NCBI GenBank assembly: GCA_003254925.1
Contig: QANZ01006387.1
Coordinates: 29,994 to 93,993 of the forward strand
Length of the DNA: 64,000 nt
Source of the DNA: Chamaecrista fasciculata
Lineage: Eukaryota > Streptophyta > Magnoliopsida > Fabales > Fabaceae
Direction of reading: 5' to 3'
Positions 55,258 to 64,000 of this stretch are shown in pieces; the first letter of the stretch is position 1, and every line of letters begins with the position of its first letter. The notes under the pieces were generated by a model. That model searched no databases. It had not been told where the DNA came from and worked only from the letters and a program-made list of their open reading frames with translations. The position numbers and the translations under genes were made by a program.

Positions 55258-58200
55258 TTAGATTACCACTACTAAATTTGGTGGAAGATGTGGCATTGAC
55301 TGAAGCCTACCACAACCATGCACGTCAAAATGTTCAAGATTCACAAGATTAGAGATGCATTCAATTGGGAGTCTAACAAAATTGTTTTTGCTCAAGTCCA
55401 AAATCTTCAATGATGTTAACCCACTTAGATTATTTGGGATAGATCCATCAACCAGAGTGCACCAACTTAAATCCAATTTCCTCAACGATGACAGACCCGA
55501 CAAAGAATCAGGCAACTTCAGTCCCATAGGATCTAAGTACCAACCTCGCCAGCCACATCCTCTGAAAGATAGTTCCTTGAGATTTGTTAACTGAATGATG
55601 GATGAAGGTATTTTATTAATATTATAACATACCCTAATTTCAAAGATCGTTAGTCTGTTCATGTTTTTTCCAAACTCAGGAAGCCTTTCAAGTTTAGTGC
55701 ATCTAGTGAGATCCAATTCCTCTAGAGAATCCATCTCCAATTTCCATGGAAGGGTTACAAGATTTGTACAGTGTCTCAAGCTTAACTTAACTAGCTTCTT
55801 AAGCTGTCCAACAGACTCATGAACCTTAACTAGGCTTGTGCAATACTGAAGAAACAAACTTTCAAGGTTTGGAACTCCACTGAAATCTGGTGTTTCAATT
55901 AGAAATATGGAGTGGGACAGATTGATGAACTTCAGGTTACCTAAAATCTGATTAACAAAAAGGGTATCAGTGGTAGACAACATCTCAACTGCCGGATATC
56001 TTAATTAAATAGAGAATATAAGATTTGGCCAAAAAACAATTAGAGTATCTAAGAGTGTGCAAGAAATCTTTACCGGTTTTCCACTCCAAAGATGAGTGAT
56101 CCTGCTGTATCTCAATTCAAGCTCCACAAGTTCATATAACTGATCTATGTTTTGGGGCAGAGATTTTAAAGGATAAGACTTCCATATAAGAACTTTCAAT
56201 GCAATGGGAAGAGAACTGAGACTGTTGGAAAGAGAAACATCTCTCAAGTAGAGTAATTTAAGATTAGGCAGATTTGAGAAGCAATTTGGATGCCAATTTG
56301 CATTGAAATGTTGCTGTAATTTCAGACCAATACCTTGAATTTCATCTGTTCCCTGAAAAAAAAAAGCAGAGAGAAAATCATAAGTAAAATTAGATGTATA
56401 TATTAACTTGGAAACAATATAATAAATTAAATAATTTAATAGCAAAGTTAAAAAAAGAATCATCAAGGTCTTACTTTCTCTCTTGTCAACACTTGATCCA
56501 CCTGCCATTGAGACCATAACCTGCTATGTCTTCCAGCATAATTTGGAGAATTTTCCAACACAATGTTCCTTCCCATCTCTTGAAGTAAATCATGCATATT
56601 TAGAAATGCAACTCCATCTTTTCCTACCTTAAGACTTAGCAATGATTTTTCAATAAGGACACTGATTCCAATAATGGAATGATGACCACAATTTTTCAAT
56701 CTTTTTGTCACCTTATCTTGTTCCTCCCAATTGAAAAAACATGCAATATCTAAAAATAATTTTTGTAACTCTTTATCCTCTAATCCATCATAACTTAACC
56801 GAAGTATCTTGAATATATCTCTATGTAGAATTTTCTTCAGCTTATCCAACGTGTCTCTCCATTCTGATTGACTCCTTTTACTGAGAAATGAACCCAACAC
56901 TTGAAGTGCCAATGGAAGACCACCAGCATATTCAACTACTTTTTCAGACAACTCTAAATAACCTTCTTCAGGACATTTCTTTTTGAACGCTTTCTGACAT
57001 AAGAGCTCAATAGATTCGTTCTTATTTAACATCTCAATTTCATACATTTCAAATTGACCATGTGATGTCAACAAATGCTTGTCTCTTGTAGTCACAATTA
57101 TTCTACTACCATCACCAAACCACTCTTTATTTCCACCCAAGTTCTCTAACTGGCTTATATGGCTTATATCATCGAGAACAATACAAACCTTTAAATCATG
57201 TGAAGAATTTCTTAGTGCCATCACTCCTTCATGGGAATCATTGATTAATCTCGGGCTTCCTGGGTACAGACGGAGAAAAAGCTCCTTTTGTAGGTAAACT
57301 AAACCATTGCGTTCTGATTCTTCCCTTATGTTGGCAAGAAAGCAGCTAGCTTGAAATTTGCTTTTGATTGCATCAAAAACAACTCTAGCAAGAGTTGTCT
57401 TACCTATGCCTCCCATGCCCCATATCCCCATGAAGCATTTATCAACTGACCTTAAGTTTAACATGGAGATCAATGTGTTTGCCTTCGTTTCAATCCCAAC
57501 CAAATTGTCAAAATTAGATGGCACTTCATCACGCAATTTGTCACGTAATTTACTCCATACTGATGCAGTAATATCTTCAATGATTCCTGCTTCATGCCTG
57601 CGTGAACCAATGGATTAGTCTTCCATTATACCAAACAGAGATCACAATAAAAGTCAAAGGAACAAAGATAAGAAAATAAGAAACCTCATATGCTTTTAAA
57701 ACTAAGGGAAAGCAAGAAATTGCAAAGTTCCTTGAATTTCCCCTGCATTTTGAGTGATCAAAGTCTTCCATCTCATAGGGTGTTTATCATCCTGTTTTTC
57801 TACATAGTGCAAAGGCCCTTCAGTTATGGGCTAAATGCAAATAGGCCTCCCAACTTCTAAACTTAGCAAATAGCCTCCTTAAGCTATGGCTTAGTTGCAA
57901 ATAACCCCCTAAATTATCAAGCCTAGCCAATTCCCTTCTTTAACTATAGTCTAGTTGTAAATATCCCTTGAATCAAATAATCCCCTAAACTATCAAACCT
58001 AGCAAATACCCTCCTTTAACAATAGTCTAGTTGTAAAAGCCCCTTGAACTTTCACACCCCTTTGACATGATATTTCTATGTATACATATTTAATTTTTTT
58101 TTAAAAAAAATATCTATCTACTGAAAAGTAAAAAAATACTTCAAAGATGTTAAAATTTAAAGTAATATGAAAATTTAAGAAGTTATTTGCTAAATTTTAA

Positions 58201-59115
58201 AGTTTAAGTAAAGTTACTTGCAACTACAGTCTACATTACAGCCAGGTGAAGAGGGTATTTACTAGGTGCGATAGTTGATGGGTTATTTACAACTAGGACA
58301 CAGTTGAAAGAAGCCATTTGCAAAGTTTGATAGTTGAGCTTGCTATTTGCAACTTGATTATAGTCTAAGAAAGACATTTATACTTTTTCCGATATATGAA
58401 TATTAAATATGATATGGGTAGGATACTATCTTCACCTTATCAAAATCAATATACATATTCAAACCCTACCAATAGTCGAATTTGCATATCAGGATCGAAC
58501 CTTGAATTATAGGGTAAAATTTTAGAGTAGCTACTAACTATCAGTATTTTGATCATCACTGATATGTATGCACAAACGAAAGAGAAGAGAGAATGAAATG
58601 AATCAAACTTACTTATTACGAGTATCCCAGCCAAGTAAGTTAGCAACATAGGTCAAAGCTTGTCTCCATCTTTGCACTTTCTCTAGTGAATACCTTTTCT
58701 CATGTTTCTCAAAAGCCCTCCCAATGCTTCCCTTCTGATATCTTACATCAGACGGATCTATATCATAAAACACCGGCAAAATTGTTTGGTGACCTAACGA
58801 AGACGACGAATCGTTTCGGGATTCCACTATCTTTTGCAGCTCATTCAAACACCACGAAGAAGAAGCATAATTGTGCGACAGAATAACGATTGCGAGCAGA
58901 GATTCTTCGATTGCTTTGTTGAGTTCTTCGGAAATAATTTCGCCTCTCTCGATTTCTTCTTCATCCCTAAATGTCACAATTCGAGCTCGATGCAAAGCGG
59001 CGTGTAAATGATCGGTGAAATTCTTGCGAGTGTCGTCTCCCCTGAAGCTCAAGAAAACATGGTACTTCCATTTCCATTGTGGCGTTGACGAAGTCGAAGA
59101 ACCAGTAAACGCCAT
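55258..59115 (-). CDS. TIR-NB-LRR immune receptor, right copy, 3'-truncated, 864 aa
   Basis: Exons on the minus strand: 59115-58613, 57597-56475, 56352-56074 and 55947-55258, with GT/AG sites and continuous frame. TIR at about 17-165 (likely NADase Glu at 92 in WCLNELQKI). NB-ARC: P-loop GMGGIGKT at 228-235, kinase-2 VLDD at 308-311, RNBS-B GDGSRIIVTTRD, GLPL, RNBS-D LFLDIACFFNWEE and MHD at 502-504, so all nucleotide-binding motifs are present. LRRs follow (LPQNIDQLYELVELELRYSR; NLKFINLSHS; LPDSLSGLSSLRKLDLS). Plant TNLs usually continue with more LRRs and a post-LRR domain; here the frame ends 3 codons past the palindrome junction, and the stop TAA comes from the antisense of the left copy. 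It would act in the cytosol/nucleus as an NADase-type immune receptor if functional; the missing C-terminus makes autonomous pathogen recognition doubtful. Confidence 0.85.
57826..58390. mobile_element. Mutator-like MITE in intron 1 of the right TNL copy
   Basis: Counterpart of 52571-53218. Begins near GGGCTAAATGCAAATAGG and ends TTTATACTTTTTCC. Confidence 0.7.
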
Positions 59116-59215
59116 TGAAGAACTTAATTTTCAGATTGGGGATTTTATACAGAATTCAGAGTCATGATCAGAAGGAATATGACATGTATACAGTATAAAG
59201 CCTTAATTGAATATT

Positions 59216-59615
59216 GGCTTAAGTGCGCTTTTGGTCCCTTAACTTTCGTAAAGGTCTCAATTTGGTCCCCTAACTTTTTTTGTTGCAATTTTGGTCCCCT
59301 AACTTTTGAAAACGTCTCACCATTGGTCCCCTAACTTTTTTGTTGCAATTTTGGTCCCCTAACTTTTGAAAATGTCTCACCATTGGTCCCCTTTTGGTCC
59401 CAAGTTAGGGGACCAAAATTGAGACTTTTTCGAAAGTTAGGGGACCAACGGTGAGACGTTTTCAAAAGTTAGGGGACCAAAATTGCAACAAAAAAAGTTA
59501 GGGGACCAAACTGAGACTTTTGCAAAAGTTAGGGGACCAAAATTGAAGCAAAAAAAGTTAGGGGACCAAATTGAAACCTTTGCGAAAGCTAGGGGACCAA
59601 AAGTGCACTTAAGCC
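59216..59615. mobile_element. Hairpin MITE with internal repeats, 9-bp TSD, TNL promoter
   Basis: GGCTTAAGTGCGCTTTTGG and CCAAAAGTGCACTTAAGCC are the ends. The whole element folds on itself, with TTAGGGGACC units repeated at least six times per strand. The 9-bp duplication TTGAATATT is perfect (59207-59215, 59616-59624). It lies 100 bp upstream of the right TNL start codon and is absent from the left arm. Confidence 0.9.
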
Positions 59616-59699
59616 TTGAATATTTGATATACTTTTGAGGGTGTGAAAGCCTCAAAGGTATGGTTGAAGTGTTGAAGAGAACAATTTTTAAGTTTTGTG

Positions 59700-59825
59700 A
59701 GTCGTGAACGGTCTTAATTTGTGAAGTGTTAAAAATAGATAGGCAAAGGTTAAGATTCGAGCTGCTTATCTTGATTAAGCTACCTAGCGAAGTCGACTAT
59801 TAGGCCAACTAAGCTTGGTTAATAT
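59700..59825 (-). mobile_element. SINE candidate
   Basis: The minus strand reads GCTTAGTTGGCCTAATAGTC (A-box-like) and then GCAGCTCGAATCTTAACC (B-box-like) about 40 bp later, as in tRNA-derived SINEs. Tail and target duplication not identified. Confidence 0.45.
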
Positions 59826-59838
59826 TTCTTAATTTTAT

Positions 59839-60910
59839 GGGTAAAATACAGGAAAGGTACCTGTGGTTTGGTCTAATCTCACTTTTATGACGTGTGGTTT
59901 CAAAAGTTGCACATTAGGTACCTGTGTGTTTCGCCGTTAAACAGAAGCAGTACTTGTGTAATTTTCCTTTAAATTTTTGACGGAAAAAGTAGTACTTGTG
60001 GTCTCAAAAGTTACACATTAGGTACCTATGGTTTTCCTGAAGCTTGAACTACATATTAGCTTCATATTTTGAACATTAAACGATGAAACCCAACACTCTC
60101 TTCATCTTCATCATCATCTTCTTCCCATAAACTCAACAAACCCTCATTTCTCATACAAATTTCAAATTCCACTCATCAAATTAAATCAGAAATCACACAC
60201 ACACACACACACATAGATGTACATTAATCAGAAATCACCCGAATTATCATCTCCAAATTTCTCGGCGGATTTTGAAGCAATTTCAAAGATTTAGGGTTTC
60301 TAATTTGATTTGATGAAATTAGGGTTGTTGAAATTGCAGATCAAAGAGGGTTTCTATAATACCCCAAGGTACCATGTTAGACATTAGACTTAGCATTTGA
60401 CTTAAAAGTAAATTGTGTAGTTAATCTAGAAGTCCTTATAAGCTTGTGGTTAAATTTTGAGAGTAACCTGACAAAAAAAAATTATCCGTGTTTCATTTTA
60501 ATTTTATTATAAGACACTTTTGAGTAAGAAATAATAAATTGTAGATATAATATTTTTTAAAGGAAAATATATATTTGGAACCTACTATTTTCAATAAATC
60601 CAACAATATAATTTTTTTCAAAAATCTCTATTTCTAGAACTTTTGAGTTTTAGGGACTGTTTTGAAAGAATTTAAATGTTTTTGGGCAATACTATGGATC
60701 TAGCCTCTTTCTCCTTGCTTCAGAATTACTTTTTTGCCCCCCCAAATTTGGCCAAAATAGCAAAACAACCCTTTCTTTAACGGAAAATTACACAAGTACT
60801 GCTTCTGTTTAACGGCGAAACACACAGGTACCTTATGTGCAACTTTTGAAACCACACGTCATAAAAGTGAGATTAGGCCAAACCACAGGTACCTTTCTTG
60901 TATTTTACCC
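59839..60910. mobile_element. Mutator-like element with 9-bp TSD and possible captured host DNA
   Basis: The ends are GGGTAAAATACAGGAAAGG and CTTTCTTGTATTTTACCC, with inverted arms of about 170 bp (ACACACAGGTACC blocks). The target duplication TAATTTTAT is perfect (59830-59838, 60911-60919). The interior (about 60060-60350) looks like a plant leader and exon start (CATCATCATCTTCTTCCC, GATTTAGGGTTTCTAATTTG) and has a (CA)n run at 60193-60213. Confidence 0.85.
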
Positions 60911-60919
60911 TAATTTTAT

Positions 60920-61245
60920 TTCTACATTTTATATTAACGGTCAATTTCATCATTAATGTTTTTTAAGGTTAATTTCATCAACAATGTTTTACATTTTGGT
61001 AAATTTTATCTTTCAACTAACTTCTTTCAATAAATTAACACACTATATCTTATTTTTCAATTTAAGTTAAGATTCGAGTTTCTTTTTATATCAATTTTAC
61101 ATTATATGTCATTTACTCACATAGATTTTGCCGTTAATACTTTGTTAAAGCAAAAATTAAAAAAAAATTGGCCAAAATGTAAATTATTAAAGACAAAATT
61201 GATAGTTCGTGTAAATTTAAAGAGGAAATTAGTGTTTTTGCTTTT
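60920..61245. mobile_element. Foldback fragment, family H
   Basis: ACGGTCAATTTCATCATTAA and AATGTTTTACATTTTGG invert as CCAAAATGTAAATTATTAAAG, then GAAATTAGTGTTTTTG. Confidence 0.5.
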
Positions 61246-61284
61246 TTTTTTATGCAAGAATTTGACTTTATTAATAGAGGAAAC

Positions 61285-61805
61285 CTACTATTTGGTCTCT
61301 CCTTTTTCACATTTTTGACTATTTGGTCCCTGTATTTTTGAAATAGACTATTTGGTCCCTCAAAAATTAGAAATGTCAACTTGTTAGTCCCTATAGCCTA
61401 TCTCTGTTTCCAACACTGATAATTTAGTCATTAAGTAAAGATGTAACACGTTAAATGTCACATATTTAACTATTTGAAACCACCTAGGGTTTGAGATTTG
61501 GGAATAATTCAATAATTTATATCTTATAAAAGCTTTACGTGTAATACAAATATTTGGATTTGACTCAATTTTAGGCCGATTTTATTGTGTTTGTTGGTCT
61601 GGTACGGTTGATTTAGTAAATTAGGATAATAAAGTGGCATTTAACGGTGTCATGTAAGCATTTAACGTCTGATAGTTGATGATTACGATAAATGAGGGAG
61701 TAAATAGTTGACAATTATGATAAATGAGGGACTAAATAGTTGACAATTATGATAAATGGGGGACCAAATAGTCTATTTCAAAACTGAAGGGACCAAATAG
61801 TTAAA
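61285..61805. mobile_element. Foldback MITE with a 32-bp tandem repeat
   Basis: CTATTTGGTCTCTCC inverts as GGGACCAAATAGTTAAAAG. In the right arm GTTGACAATTATGATAAATG occurs in tandem about every 32 bp (61670-61775). Confidence 0.65.
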
Positions 61806-61814
61806 AGTATAAAA

Positions 61815-61940
61815 TAGCTCTAAAAGGTACCAAAGTGTTAATGGAGAATACCACAAGGTACCAAAGTTTCATCTTTTAAACCACAGGGTACTAAAGTGAA
61901 ATATGACCAAATCACAGGGTACTAAAGTGTAATTTACCCT
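61815..61940. mobile_element. Right end of a Mutator-like MITE
   Basis: GGTACCAAAGTG repeats ending GTAATTTACCC at 61940. The left half is not evident. Confidence 0.55.
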
Positions 61941-61948
61941 AAAAATAA

Positions 61949-63366
61949 GGCCAAAACCTCAAAATGATTCCTTGTGTAAGAGGTGGATTTCAAATTCATC
62001 CCTTATGTTTCATTCATTTCAAATTATTTTTATATATTTCTATGATTTTTCAAATCGATCCAAAAAATATTGAATATGGTCATGTCTCTCTCGTTTTAAG
62101 TTCAAATACAATAAATTCACATCTATGAGTTTTTTTTGACGAAGACCTCAACAAACAAAATCAAATCAAATCACAAAAGTAGATAACTCGTTTTACTGTC
62201 AAATAAGCAAAGTTAGTCATATCTCTTTTGTTTTAAGTCTAAATACAATGAGTTTAAAACTATGTACTAACTCTTGAAGAGTTTTTTTTTTTTTCTCATA
62301 TGAGATCATTAGCAAATGAGGTTAAATAGCTACTTTTTTTTTGAAAGAAGGCATAATGCCACAAATTCATTCCACAATCTGTGCTAAGTCATTACAAGCC
62401 AAAGAAAATGCAGCTGAAGGAAAATTACTAGTATAAATAACAAGTTCCACACTAAATATTGCTTTGCCACATAAGGAGCAACTTGATTTCCTTGCCTTCG
62501 ATTAAATTTCAACTGGAACTATTGAAAGAAGAAGCCATAAGCTTGACATCATCGAGAATGTCAAAAAGGATTGAGTAGCCATCACAATTATTAAAAGCTA
62601 AAACAACATTACTACAATCTGTTTCAGCCCAAATATTCTCATATCCCATTTGTAATGCTAAAGAAACCGCCCATCACAAAGCTATAGCTTCCACCAAAGT
62701 TACATCACACAAATAGTTTATCCTCATTGAGCCCACAACTTGCAAACTGCCAGTAAAATCTCGAATCACCGCACCAAGATTCCAAACATTATCAGAATGG
62801 ATTCACTGTAGTGCCCTGCAGTGTGACACAAGAAAACGCAGTGTTTCATTTTCCATCCTCCCATTCTGTATCACATTGCAGGATCCAATGTAGTGAAACC
62901 CACTGCAGTAGATCCGATCTCATACCTTTGCTGCATTAGTATTAATTTTAAAACAACCATGAGGTGGTAACTGCCACAACATAGGAATCACAGGAACAAC
63001 AGCTTGATAACTATTCGAATAAAGGCTTTGTACATTGGATAACATATTCAACAGAATGACAATGACCTGATTAGGATTCATATCTTTATGTTGGAAAATA
63101 AAAGAATTCTTGCAATGCCAAATTGTCTACAAAATGACAAAATTAATCACCACAATGTCTTGATGATCAGAACAAATGACAGTCATAAACCAATCAAGAA
63201 AAGAATCCAGACCCGACAAACTAGGCTTGATTAGGTCAAATAGCTCCTTGAAAGTAGGTTGGGACCAACATGAAAAATTATAGAAAAATATAGGACCAAT
63301 TTAGAATAAATGAAATATAAGAGACCAATTTGAAATTCACCCCATGGATAAGGGGCTAATTTAAGG
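61949..63366. mobile_element. Family F foldback element split by a LINE
   Basis: The left end GGCCAAAACCTCAAAATG and right end CATGGATAAGGGGCTAATTT follow the family pattern. Removing 62332-63232 plus one TSD copy restores the family text GAGGTCAAATAGCTCC. Confidence 0.65.
62332..63232 (-). mobile_element. 5'-truncated LINE (L1 type) with RNase H remnant
   Basis: A poly(A) tail (TTTTTTTTT at 62334-62342 on the plus strand) ends the element. 13-bp flanks AGGTTAAATAGCT / AGGTCAAATAGCT (one mismatch; 62319-62331, 63233-63245) are its target duplication. The minus strand reads SGLDSFLDWFMTVICSD, then IWHCKNSFIFQHKDMNPNQV, LPPHGCFKINTNAA, NLGAVIRDFTGSLQVVGS and EAIALWAVSLALQMGY-like text, the RNase H tail of plant LINE ORF2. 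In-frame stops and an apparent insertion of about 110 bp between 'NTNAA' and 'NLGAVIRD' (about 62810-62920) show it is inactive. Confidence 0.8.
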
Positions 63367-63369
63367 TAA

Positions 63370-64000
63370 ATAAAAAAAATTGATTGAGAAATAATGAGAT
63401 TAATATTAGTAGTAGAAAAATCAATATAATATTTAAACCATTGAAAATATTAATATAGTATAGCATACAAACTTATATAGTTATAAAACTAAAATATTCT
63501 TAACTTTTATTTACTAGGCAGAAAAATTCTTAAATATTGAAAGTAAAAGACCCTTCTTTTTTATTAATTTCTTTTTTAATTATTATTATTATTATTATAA
63601 ATAGATATAGTATTAATTAAAATTTAAGGTTCATTATTATTTTATCTAATAATAATACATTAAAAATATACATTATTTTTATAATATATATATTATAGAA
63701 ATTACGAAAAGTTTTAATAACTCTAAAAAATTCATAGAAGTGAAATTTCTAATTCAATTTTTTTTTTCTTTGACAAAAGAACTTTTTTAGCCCTCAAACT
63801 TTACACCAACTGTTAATTTCGTCCCCAAATTTTTTTTGCGGTTAATTAGTCTCCAATGTTTCACATTTTAGTCAATTTTATTTTTTGCTCTTACTTTAAC
63901 CAAATATTAACTACACATTCTTGGTGACTAAATGACATATAATGTAAAATTAGTAGAAAAAGTAACTCAAATTTTAACTATGATTGAAAGACAGAATGAA
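63370..64000. other. AT-rich DNA and start of a family H/F element
   Basis: 63380-63770 is low-complexity AT DNA with ATT repeats. From 63780, AGCCCTCAAACTTTACACC and TTTCGTCCCC begin a repeat like that at 50545, which leaves the window. Confidence 0.5.

Larger units (their letters stand above)
51034..55352 (+). pseudogene. TIR-NB-LRR gene, left copy, frameshifted and rearranged
   Basis: Exon 1 (51034-51536) encodes an intact TIR domain (VFLSFRGDDTRKNFTDHLHA; SSSWCLNELQKIVES with the likely NADase Glu). Exon 2 (53436-54598) encodes the NB-ARC: GMGGIGKTTLARVV, VLDDISHISQLE, GDGSRIIVTTR, GGLPLALQVLGSF, YMHDLLQEMG. A perfect 40-bp tandem duplication at 53912-53991 shifts the frame, so the predicted product stops after 342 residues (TIR plus half of NB-ARC). 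Exon 3 (54714-54992) is an intact LRR start. The next LRR exon has lost its acceptor and first ~470 bp compared with the right copy and then runs antisense into that copy. The locus could still make a truncated TIR-NB protein, but its structure suggests a pseudogene. Confidence 0.85.
50926..59690. repeat. Tail-to-tail inverted duplication of a TIR-NB-LRR gene
   Basis: The left arm (about 50926-55268) and right arm (about 55366-59690) are inverted copies from upstream of the start codon through three introns into the LRR exon. They meet at 55268/55269 with only 97 bases (55269-55365) belonging to the right arm alone. Exons 1 and 3 have identical lengths in both arms (503 and 279 bp), and exon 2 differs by exactly 40 bp (1,163 against 1,123). 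Each arm has private insertions: in the left arm about 51580-51710, 51830-51980 and 52066-52566; in the right arm 59216-59615. Confidence 0.9.

Overview
This is plant nuclear DNA, almost certainly from a eudicot. The evidence is TIR-NB-ARC-LRR resistance genes (absent from grasses), AT-rich intergenic DNA, plant-type introns, many MITEs, a copia-type solo LTR and plant SINE/LINE pieces. I cannot name the species. Two ambiguous bases (N at 47784 and 48374) sit beside simple repeats.

Layout. 0.5-14 kb is repeat-rich DNA with one small two-exon gene of unknown function (7765-9135, minus) and a Pack-MULE-like element carrying a calmodulin-like EF-hand fragment (525-1857). 14.6-37.5 kb is a decayed tandem array of a gene-like unit that I do not recognise. 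All units point the same way, most are followed by a minisatellite with a unit of about 54 bp, and the array was later invaded by hAT, Mutator-like and CACTA DNA transposons and by a solo LTR. 38.9-47.2 kb is the conserved gene island: a rhodanese/TrhO-family protein (STR7-like, five exons) and an EIF1AD-type OB-fold protein (four exons), both on the plus strand. 47.3-51 kb is MITE-on-MITE DNA. 50.9-59.7 kb is a tail-to-tail inverted duplication of a TIR-NB-LRR gene. The left copy (plus) is broken and the right copy (minus) is open for 864 residues but lacks its 3' end; the two copies meet at 55268/55269 with almost no spacer. 59.2-64 kb holds more Mutator-like elements, a SINE candidate and a 5'-truncated LINE with poly(A) tail and target-site duplication.

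How it fits together. The host genes are a probable chloroplast tRNA-modification-type rhodanese, an EIF1AD-type RNA-binding protein, one unknown small protein and an immune-receptor locus. Most of the remaining DNA is long-TIR foldback elements, several with clean 8- or 9-bp target-site duplications, and these lie directly upstream of several host genes. The most unusual structure is the TNL palindrome. Each copy ends in sequence read antisense from the other, and read-through transcription would give a hairpin RNA of several kilobases. The second is the undescribed tandem array with its minisatellite. Exon boundaries were read by eye from GT/AG sites and frame continuity; identities are by recall of family sequences, with no database search.
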